Assembly: GCF_001654845.1 (NCBI RefSeq)
Contig: NZ_LXES01000051.1
Span: 246,069-310,068, forward strand
Origin: Enterobacter soli ATCC BAA-2102
GTDB taxonomy: Bacteria; Pseudomonadota; Gammaproteobacteria; Enterobacterales; Enterobacteriaceae
Length of the DNA stretch: 64,000 nucleotides
Direction: 5' to 3'
The notes under the pieces were generated by a model. The model did not search any database. It had not been told where the DNA came from and was given only the letters and a program-made list of their open reading frames with translations. Positions within the stretch are counted from its first letter, which is position 1. Each line of letters opens with the position of its first letter. The translations under genes and the position numbers were made by a program. Shown here piece after piece: positions 35,082 to 53,700 of the stretch.

Positions 35082-35093
35082 GTAAAATTTTAC
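35082..35093. promoter_or_regulatory. Candidate EbgR operator between ygjH and ebgR
   Basis: Perfect palindrome GTAAAATTTTAC, extended rightwards as TTTTACTAAAT. It shares the half-site TTTTACTAAA with the palindrome before ebgA. It lies 13 bases upstream of ygjH and about 115 upstream of ebgR. A further half-site TTTACTAAA is at 35136-35144. Confidence 0.6.
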
Positions 35094-35207
35094 TAAATAC
35101 TAGCACGGTATTTACGATCAACAACAGGTGGGATATTTACTAAAAACGGATGCATGTGCGAACGCATCCTTTACAATGGGCACATCACGTGGGGAATAAG
35201 GACAAAT

Positions 35208-36191
35208 ATGGCAACGCTCAAAGATATTGCAACAGAAGCGGGTGTCTCGCTGGCGACGGTATCCCGGGTATTAAACGACGACCCAACGCTCAATGTAAAA
35301 GAAGAGACAAAACACCGTATTCTGGAGATTGCCGAAAAGCTGGAATACAAAAGCAGCACCTCCCGCAAGATGCAGTCAGGTGCCGTGGGGCAACAGCACA
35401 TTTTGGCGCTTTACAGCTATCTGCAAGAGCTGGAAATCAACGATCCTTACTACCTTGCTATTCGCCACGGCATCGAAACTCAGTGTGAAAAGCTCGGCGT
35501 TGAGCTGACCAATTGCTACGCCAATGCCACGCTGCCAGAGACGAAAAAACTCACCGGCGTGCTGATTGTCGGTAAACCCACCCCCGCCGTGCGCCGCGCC
35601 GCCACCGCGCTGAGTGACAACGTCTGCTTTATTGATTTTCACGAACCGGGCAGCGAGTACGATGCGGTTGATATCGATCTTTCGCGCATCAGCAAGCAAA
35701 TCGTCGACTTCTTTATTCAGCAAGGCGTTGACCGTATCGGGTTTATTGGCGGTGAAGATGAACCCGGTAAAGCCGATATCCGTGAAGCGGCATTCGTGGA
35801 ATACGGGCGTCTGAAAGGCGTGGTCTCTGAAGACGATATCTGGCGCGGCGGTTTTTCCAGTTCTTCCGGCTATGAGCTGGCGAAAAAAATGCTCTCACAG
35901 AAAAGTTGGCCTTCTGCGCTGTTTGTAGCGTCTGACTCCATTGCCATTGGGGTTTTGCGTGCCATTCATGAAAAAGGGCTGGCTATCCCGCAGGATATCT
36001 CGCTCATTAGCGTGAACGATATCCCGACTGCCCGCTTCACCTTCCCGCCGCTTTCCACCGTGCGTATTCATTCCGAAATGATGGGCAGCCAGGGCGTAAA
36101 CCTGCTGCTGGAAAAATCCCGCGATGGCCGCGCCCTGCCGCTTCAGGTCTTTGTTCCGAGCGTGCTCAAACTGCGCGGCACCACACGCTAA
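35208..36191 (+). CDS. ebgR: LacI/GalR-family repressor EbgR
   Basis: 327 residues from MATLKDIATEAGVS, the E. coli start; the 18 codons upstream in frame are not conserved. LacI-type helix-turn-helix at residues 4-23 with hinge, then a periplasmic-binding-protein-like sensor domain. In E. coli EbgR represses ebgAC and is induced by beta-galactosides such as lactose. Transcribed towards ebgA, with a terminator between the two. Confidence 0.95.
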   Translation: MATLKDIATEAGVSLATVSRVLNDDPTLNVKEETKHRILEIAEKLEYKSSTSRKMQSGAVGQQHILALYSYLQELEINDPYYLAIRHGIETQCEKLGVELTNCYANATLPETKKLTGVLIVGKPTPAVRRAATALSDNVCFIDFHEPGSEYDAVDIDLSRISKQIVDFFIQQGVDRIGFIGGEDEPGKADIREAAFVEYGRLKGVVSEDDIWRGGFSSSSGYELAKKMLSQKSWPSALFVASDSIAIGVLRAIHEKGLAIPQDISLISVNDIPTARFTFPPLSTVRIHSEMMGSQGVNLLLEKSRDGRALPLQVFVPSVLKLRGTTR

Positions 36192-36218
36192 TTCCCTCGT
36201 TTTTCGTCCTGCCCCACA

Positions 36219-36246
36219 CGCTGCCGGGTTCGCCCGGCAGCGATTT
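36219..36246 (+). terminator. ebgR terminator
   Basis: Perfect 10-bp stem CGCTGCCGGG / CCCGGCAGCG with tetraloop TTCG, followed by ATTTATTT. It separates ebgR from ebgAC, so ebgA depends on its own promoter. Confidence 0.75.
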
Positions 36247-36288
36247 ATTTCGTGATCGAGTTAAAGCAAATAGGTTTTACTGATTTTA

Positions 36289-36309
36289 TTTAGTAAAATT
36301 TTTACTAAA
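36289..36309. promoter_or_regulatory. Candidate EbgR operator upstream of ebgA
   Basis: Perfect inverted repeat: arms TTTAGTAAAA and TTTTACTAAA around a single T, ending 38 bases before the ebgA ATG. Symmetry and size are typical of LacI-family operators. It shares its half-site with the element before ygjH/ebgR. Confidence 0.7.
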
Positions 36310-36323
36310 ATACTCAGCAATGA

Positions 36324-39877
<3,554 letters not shown>

Positions 39878-39934
39878 AAAACACGAGCGGTGCCAACGCA
39901 GCACCGCTATCCTCCTCGTACCCGGAGAAACGTT

Positions 39935-41371
<1,437 letters not shown>

Positions 41372-41409
41372 TACAGCAGGCAGGTTTTTTATTTCTTTGG
41401 GATGAGTTT

Positions 41410-42468
<1,059 letters not shown>

Positions 42469-42485
42469 AAAGGGAACCGCCGCCA

Positions 42486-44833
<2,348 letters not shown>

Positions 44834-44837
<4 letters not shown>

Positions 44838-45886
44838 CGCGTGATCCAGAGCGTGGGCCAGGCATCTGGCCCATGCCAGTTATCGCAGCTTGGCTCTTCG
44901 GCATACCGCACCAGGCGAAAACGCTGGCCGTCAAAACGCCAGCGGGTCTGAATGCCACAATCCGCAATCCCCCGCCCTAACGACAGCGTGCTCAGCTCAC
45001 GGGTTTTCTCGTCAAAACTGGCGTTCATCAGCTCCATTTCACTGCTGTCGCTCGATGGCGTAAACGGCAGTCGCAGCCTGACGCTTCTGGCGGCAAAGGG
45101 CTTTTTACGTGATACCAGCCAGGCGAGGTCGACGGTGTTGTAGGCCCCGGCTTCACAGCTTACCATCAACAGCGCTTTGTCGTCGGTTAATGCCGTCACC
45201 CGCACTTCCCGGCGATTAGGATCAAGTGAGCACTGGCTGTTGTTCATCCGCCAGGTGCCATAATCCAGCAGATCGTTGAGTTCATCATGGGAAAGCGGTG
45301 TCGGCGTGGGGTTCACGACCGCCACTTCTTTCAGGGCGGGCGCAGGCGGCACGCTCAGCGGCGGCTCTCCGCCTTTTTTAATCCACGCGGTTTCGCTCCC
45401 CACGCGCTTTTGCTGGGCATCAATAAACAGCAGAGCGGCCTTCAGCCCGTCCAGAGAGATAATCTGTCTTCCCCCTTTCAGGGTCAGCGCTTTGCCTTCC
45501 TGAATGCTTTTCAAAAAGGCGGTAATAGTTGTGGCGTCATCCGTCATTAAATGCCACGGAGTCACCTGCCAGTGCAGAGGTTCCAGCTTTAATGGGATGT
45601 TATCCAGAAGCAGGCGCGGCGCGATGTCAGGCTCTTTAACCGACGGGGAATCAAGCCCTCCCAGGTCGATACGCAGCGTGGCATCTGTTTTCGCGCCAGC
45701 ACTGCGGCTGAGCGTCATCACCAGCCCATGATGTTCACCGGTATTGCGTGCAACACAAAAGTTTTGGTTGTTACAGGTCACCTGCCAGTCAGAAAAAGAC
45801 TGCTGTGCAGGCGCTGCCCACACCAAAGGCGCGCGTAGCACGCAACATAACGAGAGAATAAAAACGCAGTAGCGCATGGATGGCAC
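44834..45886 (-). CDS. ypfG: DUF1176 protein YpfG
   Basis: 350 residues (E. coli 347). Signal peptide ending near APLVWA (about residue 24), so probably periplasmic. DUF1176; conserved WQVTCNNQNFCVARN and the C-terminal CDNWHGPDAWPTLW. Function unknown. In E. coli it directly follows tktB; here its 3' end borders the ebg/ygj block. Confidence 0.9.
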
Positions 45887-45986
45887 AATCCCGGAAACAA
45901 AAACGCAAATCTGGGCAGTATCTTCGTGTTACAACCAGGCGGGCTCAATCGGATTTATCGGATAGATTTATCCGAAACTCATCAGA

Positions 45987-46577
45987 CTACCGTTCGAAAG
46001 CGCCGCTCATTAACCCGGTTGTTTGCAAATACTGCAATAAGATCACCGCTTTACCGTCCTTGATCTCCCCTGAACGCAGCATTGTTAATGCCTGAGAAAA
46101 AGGGATTTCCAGTACTTCGATATCTTCGTCATCCACACCGCCGCCCCGGTGAGTGCGCTGCGCATCGCTGTATTCTGCAATAAAGAAGTGCACTAATTCC
46201 GTGACGCCGCCTGGCGACATAAATAACTCAAAGACTTTTTTCACTTCGCCCACTTCAAAGCCTGTCTCTTCAATGGCCTCTTTGCGGATACAGACTTCCG
46301 GCTCGTCGTCATCAAGCAGACCGGCACAGGTTTCAATGAGCCGTCCGTCCAGATTACCGTTTACCCATGTCGCAACCCGGAACTGGCGAATTAACACCAC
46401 GCTCTGTTTTTCACGGTTATACAGCAGGATGGTCGCGCCGTTACCGCGATCGTAGACCTCACGCTTGTGACGGATAACCTCACCGTTTTTACGTGTTAAA
46501 TCATAGGTGATGTTACGCAGGACAAAGTAATTTTCAGAAAGGATTTTGTCTTTGATAACGTCTATTTTCAGGGTCAT
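45987..46577 (-). CDS. nudK: GDP-mannose pyrophosphatase NudK
   Basis: 196 residues from MTLKIDVIKDKIL; E. coli NudK is 191. Nudix hydrolase with the box spanning GLLDDDEPEVCIRKEAIEET and on to GFEVG, about residues 93-117. It cleaves GDP-mannose to GMP and mannose-1-phosphate. The longer start at 46595 adds six unconserved residues. Between ypfG and aegA as in E. coli. Confidence 0.94.
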   Translation of the reverse strand: MTLKIDVIKDKILSENYFVLRNITYDLTRKNGEVIRHKREVYDRGNGATILLYNREKQSVVLIRQFRVATWVNGNLDGRLIETCAGLLDDDEPEVCIRKEAIEETGFEVGEVKKVFELFMSPGGVTELVHFFIAEYSDAQRTHRGGGVDDEDIEVLEIPFSQALTMLRSGEIKDGKAVILLQYLQTTGLMSGAFER

Positions 46578-46644
46578 ACGGGCTCCACGGCGCAATGAAT
46601 GTGCTTATACTACGCCGCGAAACCCGCTTTGTCGCCCGCCTGAT

Positions 46645-48621
46645 TTAGTGCGTTTTTGGCGCGCGAACCCCAAGCCAGTCCATCATGCCCTGCGCCGCAT
46701 GACGTCCTTCCGCCATCGCGGTAACCACCAGATCCGCACCGCGCACCGCATCACCACCGGCGAAAATTTGCGGGTTGGTTGTCTGGTAGCGATAAGGGCT
46801 GTCAACTGAGGCCACAATCCGTCCCCAGTCGTCGGTGTTAACCCCCTGGGCCTGTAACCACGGCATGGCGTGCGGGTTAAAGCCAAATGCCATGATGACC
46901 GCATCCGCAGGCATCACGAACTCACTGCCCGCCACCGGAACCGGCCGCCGCCGTCCCTGAGCATCAGGCTCGCCCAGTTCAGTGCGCAGCATTCGGATCC
47001 CGTTCACCTGCCCGTTCTTCGCCAGCGTCAGCTCAACCGGCTGCACGTTAAATTCAAACTCGGCACCCTCTTCCTTCGCGTTTTTCACCTCTTTTTTCGA
47101 GCCCGGCATATTGGCCTCATCGCGGCGGTAGGCGCAGGTCACTTTCGCCGCGCCATGGCGTAATGCAGTACGCACGCAGTCCATCGCCGTATCGCCCCCG
47201 CCCAGCACCACCACGTTCAGACCCTGTGTGTTGATGTACGGCTCGGCGGCTGTCGGTTCAAGCCCCATCACCTGACGCGTGTTGGCCACTAAAAACGGCA
47301 GCGCATCGTACACACCAGGCGCATCCTCGTGAGGAATACCCGCTTTCATCGAACGATAGGTGCCAACGCCGATAAACAGGGCGTCGTAGTCACTCAACAA
47401 CTGAGACATCGACACGTCTTTGCCCACTTCGCAGTTCAACTCGAAGTGGATCCCCATGGCGGTAAAGATCTCCCGGCGGCGTGCCAGCAGCGATTTGTCC
47501 AGCTTGAAGGCCGGGATGCCGAAGGTCAGTAATCCGCCGATTTCCGGGTGTCGGTCATACACGGTGACGTTCACCCCGTGGCGCACCAGCACGTCTGCAC
47601 AGGCAAGCCCGGCGGGGCCAGCGCCAATAATGGCGATGCGTTTATCTACCGGGACAACCCCGGTCATGTCCGGAGTCCAGCCCATGGCCAGCGCCTGATC
47701 GGAGATATAGCGTTCGATATTGCCAATCGTCACCGCGCCAGATTCATCCCGCACCGTGCAGGCGCCTTCACATAATCGGTCCTGCGGGCAGACCCGGCCG
47801 GTAATTTCAGGTAAACAGTTGGTCTGATGAGAGAGCGCCACCGCACCGGTGATGTCTCCTTCCTTTACGCGTTCAATCCACTGAGGGATGTGGTTATGCA
47901 GCGGGCATGTCCATTCGCAGATACTGTGTTCGCCGCATTTCAGGCAGCGTGAGGCCTCGCGATGCGCCTGCTCTGCCCGGAATGGCAGGTAGATCTCGTT
48001 AAAATGGCAGGCGCGTGCTTCAGGGCTAAGCTTGTCCGGCTCGCCGCGGGGTACCAGGGCCTGCATCTGCTGCAATTTTGTGGGTGGCGTTTGGCGCTGT
48101 GCCGCCTCGCTATGCCAGGGCTGCGCTTCGAGCCTTGCGGTGCGCTGGCGACGCGATTTCGCCAGGTTATCCAGCACGCCAGGCGTGGCGAGCGTCAGGA
48201 CATCCGCCGGGCAATTTTCGATGCAGGCCGGGCCTTGCGGACGTTGCACGCAGAGGTCGCACTTGTGGGCCGTGGCCTTCACGCTACCGTTGTTCAGCGG
48301 CGTAACGATGATTTCCATCGTGCCAAACGGGCAGGCCACCACGCAGGCTTTGCAACCAATGCATTTTTGTTGATTCACCTGTACGCTGTCATGGTTTTTA
48401 CTGATAGCGCCGTTAGGACAGCTCTGCGCGCAGGGTGCATTCTCACAATGATGACAGGTAACGGGGCTTTTTCTGGCGCCGGACCGGAGTACCGTAATGC
48501 GGGGATGAAAATGGCGCTCGCTCAGGACATGCTGCTCGTCGTTGTGCGCCATAACACAGGCGACTTCGCAAGCACGACATCCGATACATTGCTGGCTGTT
48601 GGCCATAATAAAACGATTCAT
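46645..48621 (-). CDS. aegA: Putative oxidoreductase AegA (Fe-S / GltD-like)
   Basis: 658 residues from MNRFIMANSQQC (E. coli 659); the 26 upstream codons are not conserved. The N-terminal third has ferredoxin-type 4Fe-4S motifs (CIGCRACEVAC, CHHCENAPC, CIGCKACVVACPFG). The rest is like the glutamate synthase small subunit: CLKCGEHSICEWTC, FAD-binding GAGPAGLACADVL (about residue 327) and NADPH-binding GGGDTAMDC (about 465). In E. coli linked to anaerobic urate breakdown with a formate dehydrogenase. Divergent from narQ. Confidence 0.93.
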   Translation of the reverse strand: MNRFIMANSQQCIGCRACEVACVMAHNDEQHVLSERHFHPRITVLRSGARKSPVTCHHCENAPCAQSCPNGAISKNHDSVQVNQQKCIGCKACVVACPFGTMEIIVTPLNNGSVKATAHKCDLCVQRPQGPACIENCPADVLTLATPGVLDNLAKSRRQRTARLEAQPWHSEAAQRQTPPTKLQQMQALVPRGEPDKLSPEARACHFNEIYLPFRAEQAHREASRCLKCGEHSICEWTCPLHNHIPQWIERVKEGDITGAVALSHQTNCLPEITGRVCPQDRLCEGACTVRDESGAVTIGNIERYISDQALAMGWTPDMTGVVPVDKRIAIIGAGPAGLACADVLVRHGVNVTVYDRHPEIGGLLTFGIPAFKLDKSLLARRREIFTAMGIHFELNCEVGKDVSMSQLLSDYDALFIGVGTYRSMKAGIPHEDAPGVYDALPFLVANTRQVMGLEPTAAEPYINTQGLNVVVLGGGDTAMDCVRTALRHGAAKVTCAYRRDEANMPGSKKEVKNAKEEGAEFEFNVQPVELTLAKNGQVNGIRMLRTELGEPDAQGRRRPVPVAGSEFVMPADAVIMAFGFNPHAMPWLQAQGVNTDDWGRIVASVDSPYRYQTTNPQIFAGGDAVRGADLVVTAMAEGRHAAQGMMDWLGVRAPKTH

Positions 48622-48815
48622 AACTACACCTGTTTTGGCTTCAATAACCTTATTCTTTATATGAATATTGTATTTACCGAGTGCAGTGTTATCAGGCAAT
48701 GTTCAAATGCCCAGGAAGCCAAACTATTTACAGTGAACCTGTGGAAGATCAATTTATTTCATTCGGGATGAAATTGCGTTTCATCTGATTACCTTTATTT
48801 TCAGGAAGCTGTTTT

Positions 48816-50510
48816 GTGACCGTTAAACGACCTGTTTCCAGAAGCCTGGCTCGGGCTTTTTTTTCGATAGTGTTGCTGTCCGTTTTCACCTGCGCCATCG
48901 CGCTGCTGACGCTTGCCAGCAGCCAGCGTGACGCCGAGGCCATTAACATTGCGGGTTCTCTGCGAATGCAGAGCTATCGACTGGGCTACGAAATGCAGCG
49001 GGCAAGCCCGGAGCTGCAAAAACACCGCCAGTCCTGGCAGCAGACCCTGAGTGCGCCCGCGCTGCAAAAGCTCGACCGCTGGTATGTGCCGGACAACGTT
49101 AAACAGCGCTACCAGCAGCTGCATCTTGGCTGGCAAGAGATGGACAGACAGATAGCAAAAGGGGACACGGCCTGGTATCAGACGCATATTCAGGACTTTG
49201 TCGGCCGTATCGACGCCTTCGTGCTGGCGCTTCAGCACTATACGGAACACAAGATCCAGCTGGTTATCCTGATTTCACTCGCCGGTGGGCTGGGTATTTT
49301 ACTGCTCGCCCTCATTACCCTGCGGGGCATCCGCCGTCAGGTTGTGGCACCGCTGAACCATCTGGTTGAGGCGAGTGAACGTATCGAACAGGGCGATTTT
49401 AGTACCCCTGTCCCGAATACCCACCTGACTAATGAACTGGGCCAATTATCCCGCGCGTTCAATCATATGTCGGCAGAGCTACATTCGCTGTATCGCTCTC
49501 TGGAACACTCGGTTGCGGAAAAAACCCAACATCTGAATGAAGCTCATCAGCAGCTCGAAATGTTATTCAAGTGCTCGCAGGCGCTGAATACCGGCCAGAT
49601 AGACAGCCACTGCTTCCGCCATATTTTGCAGATTGTGCATGAGTACACGCAGATGAGTTACCTGGAGCTGCGCACCAGCGACGACTGGCAGCTTTGCGAA
49701 GGCAGTGAGCAGGAGGCACTAAAGATGCAAAACCTGCCGGTACTGATGCAGGATACGCTTTACGGCGAGCTGCGCTGGCAAAGCGAAACCGGGACGGTTC
49801 CGGTTCCTCTGATGAAAAGCGTGGCCACGATGCTGGGCCGCGGGCTTTACTTCAACCAGGCACAAAAACATTATCAACAGCTGCTGTTAATGGAGGAGCG
49901 CGCCACCATCGCTCGCGAGCTGCACGATTCGCTGGCGCAGGTACTCTCGTATTTACGTATCCAGCTGACGTTGCTCAGGCATGCTGTGCCGGAAGAAAAC
50001 GCCCCGGCACAAACCATTATTTCTGACTTTTCCCGCGAGCTTAACAATGCGTGGCATCAGCTGCGCGAGCTGCTTACCACCTTCCGCCTGACGCTCAACC
50101 ACGCCAACCTGCCGGGGGCGTTACAGGAGTCGCTGGATAGCCTACAAAGCCAGACACAGGCCAGACTGATCCTCGACTGCCGTCTGTCTTCGCTGGCGCT
50201 GGATGCGCAAAAACAGGTGCACCTGTTACAGATAGTCCGTGAGGCGGTGCTGAATGCCATTAAACATGCCCAGGCGAGCGAGATAACCGTTAGCTGTGTG
50301 ACCTCCACTGACGGGACGCACAGCGTCAATATTCGCGATAACGGGATTGGTATTGGCGAGGCAAGCGAGCCACCAGGACACTACGGTCTGAACATTATGC
50401 GTGAGCGCGCTGGCAGGCTGGGCGGCACCCTGCACTTTTCTCAGCCACCGAATGGCGGAACCCAGGTCAGCGTAACATTCAGAACGCCGATGAGCCTTGC
50501 GGGTAAATAA
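48816..50510 (+). CDS. narQ: Nitrate/nitrite sensor histidine kinase NarQ
   Basis: 564 residues with a GTG start, AGGAAG seven bases upstream. Two membrane helices (about residues 14-34 and 147-168) enclose a periplasmic sensor with the ligand P-box SLRMQSYRLGYEM (about 47-59). HAMP and a cysteine-bearing linker follow. HisKA_3 phosphorylation site H370 in TIARELHDSLAQ; HATPase motifs IRDNGIG and YGLNIMRERA. It phosphorylates NarL and NarP in response to nitrate and nitrite. Confidence 0.96.
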   Translation: MTVKRPVSRSLARAFFSIVLLSVFTCAIALLTLASSQRDAEAINIAGSLRMQSYRLGYEMQRASPELQKHRQSWQQTLSAPALQKLDRWYVPDNVKQRYQQLHLGWQEMDRQIAKGDTAWYQTHIQDFVGRIDAFVLALQHYTEHKIQLVILISLAGGLGILLLALITLRGIRRQVVAPLNHLVEASERIEQGDFSTPVPNTHLTNELGQLSRAFNHMSAELHSLYRSLEHSVAEKTQHLNEAHQQLEMLFKCSQALNTGQIDSHCFRHILQIVHEYTQMSYLELRTSDDWQLCEGSEQEALKMQNLPVLMQDTLYGELRWQSETGTVPVPLMKSVATMLGRGLYFNQAQKHYQQLLLMEERATIARELHDSLAQVLSYLRIQLTLLRHAVPEENAPAQTIISDFSRELNNAWHQLRELLTTFRLTLNHANLPGALQESLDSLQSQTQARLILDCRLSSLALDAQKQVHLLQIVREAVLNAIKHAQASEITVSCVTSTDGTHSVNIRDNGIGIGEASEPPGHYGLNIMRERAGRLGGTLHFSQPPNGGTQVSVTFRTPMSLAGK

Positions 50511-50622
50511 CGGTAAATTAAAGACTATTGTCACCATCACGCCACTGTCATGCGTGATACTTGCCGTTACGCCTTCGGGGAGGAACGCTGTAAAAGGGCA
50601 TGATAATTTACAATATCTCCTT

Positions 50623-50640
50623 TATTTCTCCACGTTTGGC
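50623..50640 (+). promoter_or_regulatory. BaeR box upstream of acrD
   Basis: TATTTCTCCACGTTTGGC matches 15 of 18 positions of the BaeR consensus TTTTTCTCCATDATTGGC. It ends 71 bases before acrD. In E. coli and Salmonella BaeR activates acrD. Confidence 0.75.
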
Positions 50641-50711
50641 TCTCGCCTTACCGCTAGAGTGATGCGGGCAATATACAATAATGACGTGCTGCAAAAAGAG
50701 GTCACATTTTC

Positions 50712-53700
50712 ATGGCGAATTTCTTTATCGATCGCCCCATTTTTGCCTGGGTGCTAGCAATTATTTTGTGTCTGACTGGCGTCCTGGCAATTACTTCACT
50801 TCCTGTTGAGCAATATCCCGATCTGGCACCGCCAAACGTACGTATCACGGCAAACTATCCTGGTGCGTCGGCACAGACGCTGGAAAATACCGTGACGCAG
50901 GTCGTCGAGCAGAACATGACCGGGCTCGATAACCTGATGTACATGTCCTCGCAAAGTAGCGCCACCGGGCAGGCGACGGTTACCCTGAGCTTTACCGCCG
51001 GTACTGACCCGGATGAAGCCGTCCAGCAGGTGCAAAACCAGCTGCAATCGGCCATGCGTAAGCTGCCTCAGGCGGTCCAGAACCAGGGCGTCACGGTGCG
51101 TAAAACCGGCGATACCAACATTCTGACCATTGCGTTTGTTTCCACCGATGGTTCAATGGATAAGCAGGATATTGCGGACTACGTTGCCAGTAATATTCAG
51201 GATCCTATTAGCCGTATCAACGGTGTCGGCGATATCGATGCCTATGGCTCGCAATATTCCATGCGCATCTGGCTGGATCCCAACAAGCTGAACAGCTTCC
51301 AGATGACCGCGACAGACGTCACTGACGCCATCAAATCCCAGAACGCCCAAATCGCCGTCGGGCAACTGGGCGGTACCCCTTCCGTTGATAAGCAGGCGCT
51401 GAACGCCACCATCAACTCACAGTCGCTACTGCAAACGCCTGACCAGTTCCGCAATATTACGCTGCGCGTGAATCAGGACGGCTCTGAAGTGCGCCTGGGA
51501 GATGTCGCCACGGTAGAAATGGGGGCGGAAAAATATGATTACCTGAGCCGCTTTAACGGCAATCAGGCGTCCGGTCTGGGGATTAAACTGGCCTCCGGGG
51601 CGAACGAAATGGCCACCGCGAAGCTGGTGTTAGATCGTCTGGACGAGCTTTCGCAGTATTTCCCGCACGGGCTGGAATACAAAGTCGCCTACGAAACCAC
51701 CTCCTTCGTGAAGGCCTCAATTGAGGACGTGGTGAAAACCCTGCTCGAAGCCATCGCGCTGGTGTTCCTGGTGATGTATCTGTTCCTGCAAAACTTCCGC
51801 GCCACGCTTATCCCGACCATTGCGGTGCCGGTGGTGCTGCTGGGTACCTTCGCGGTGCTTTACACGTTTGGCTACAGTATCAACACCCTGACCATGTTTG
51901 CGATGGTGCTGGCGATAGGCCTGCTGGTGGATGACGCCATCGTGGTGGTCGAAAACGTCGAGCGAATCATGAGCGAGGAAGGGCTCTCGCCGCGTGACGC
52001 CACGCGTAAATCGATGGGGCAAATTCAGGGCGCGCTGGTGGGTATCGCGATGGTGCTCTCGGCGGTATTCATTCCGATGGCGTTCTTTGGCGGCACAACC
52101 GGTGCAATCTATCGCCAGTTCTCCATCACCATTGTGTCGGCAATGGTGCTTTCGGTGCTGGTGGCGATGATCCTCACCCCGGCCTTATGTTCCACGATCC
52201 TCAAACCGCTGCATAAAGGTGAACATCACGGCCAGAAAGGTTTCTTCGGCTGGTTTAACCGCATGTTTAATCGTAACGCGGCGCGTTATGAAGCGGGTGT
52301 TGGCCGTGTGCTGCACCGAAGCCTGCGCTGGATGATGATTTACGTGGTGCTTCTGGGCGGCATGGTCTGGCTGTTCCTGCATCTTCCTACGTCATTCCTG
52401 CCGATGGAAGACCGCGGTATGTTCACCACGTCTGTGCAGCTCCCGAGTGGGGCAACGCAACAGCAGACGCTGAAAGTGGTCGAAAAGGTTGAGCACTACT
52501 TCTTCACCAAAGAGAAAGACAACGTGGTGTCGGTGTTTTCAACCGTTGGCTCCGGGCCTGGCGGCAACGGTCAAAACGTGGCGCGCATGTTCGTGCGCCT
52601 GAAAGACTGGGATGAGCGTGACACGAAAACGGGCACGTCGTTTGCCATTATCGAACGCGCCACCAAAGCGTTTAACAAAATTAAGGAAGCGCGCGTCTTT
52701 GCCAGCAGCCCACCGGCCATCAGCGGGCTGGGTAGCTCCGCCGGGTTTGATATGGAGCTTCAGGACCATGCCGGTGCAGGACACACGGCGTTAATGGCGG
52801 CGCGTGACCAGTTGCTTGAACTGGCAGGCAAAGACACAACCCTGACCCGAGTTCGCCATAACGGCCTTGATGACAGCCCACAGCTACAGGTCGATATTGA
52901 CCAGCGTAAGGCGCAGGCGTTGGGTGTTTCCATCGACGATATTAACGACACGCTGCAAACGGCGTGGGGCTCCAGCTACGTGAACGACTTTATGGACAGG
53001 GGGCGTGTGAAAAAGGTTTACGTCCAGTCCGATGCCCAGTTCCGAATGTTACCGGATGATATCAACCGCTGGTTTGTGCGTAACAATGCCGGCAGCATGG
53101 TGCCCTTCTCTGCGTTCTCCAGCTCGCACTGGGAAAGTGGCTCTCCGCGCCTGGAGCGTTACGATGGCTATTCTGCGGTAGAAATCGTCGGTGAAGCCGC
53201 ACCGGGTGTCAGTACAGGGACCGCGATGGACACCATGGAAAAACTGGTGCAGCAGCTCCCGAGCGGGTTTGGTCTTGAGTGGACGGCTATGTCTTACCAG
53301 GAACGGCTGTCTGGTGCCCAGGCCCCTGCCCTTTATGCACTCTCGTTGCTGGTGGTCTTCCTCTGCCTGGCTGCGCTTTATGAAAGCTGGTCTGTACCGT
53401 TCTCCGTCATGCTGGTTGTACCGCTTGGCGTAATTGGCGCACTGCTGGCGACCTGGATGCGCGGGCTGGAAAACGATGTTTACTTCCAGGTTGGGTTGCT
53501 CACCGTAATTGGCTTGTCTGCGAAAAACGCCATTCTGATTGTTGAGTTTGCCAACGAGATGAATGCGAAGGGTCACGATCTGATGTCGGCCACACTGCAC
53601 GCCTGCCGTCAGCGTTTACGCCCGATCCTGATGACCTCACTGGCGTTTGTGTTCGGCGTCTTGCCGATGGCGACCAGCTCAGGCGCAGGTTCAAGCAGCC

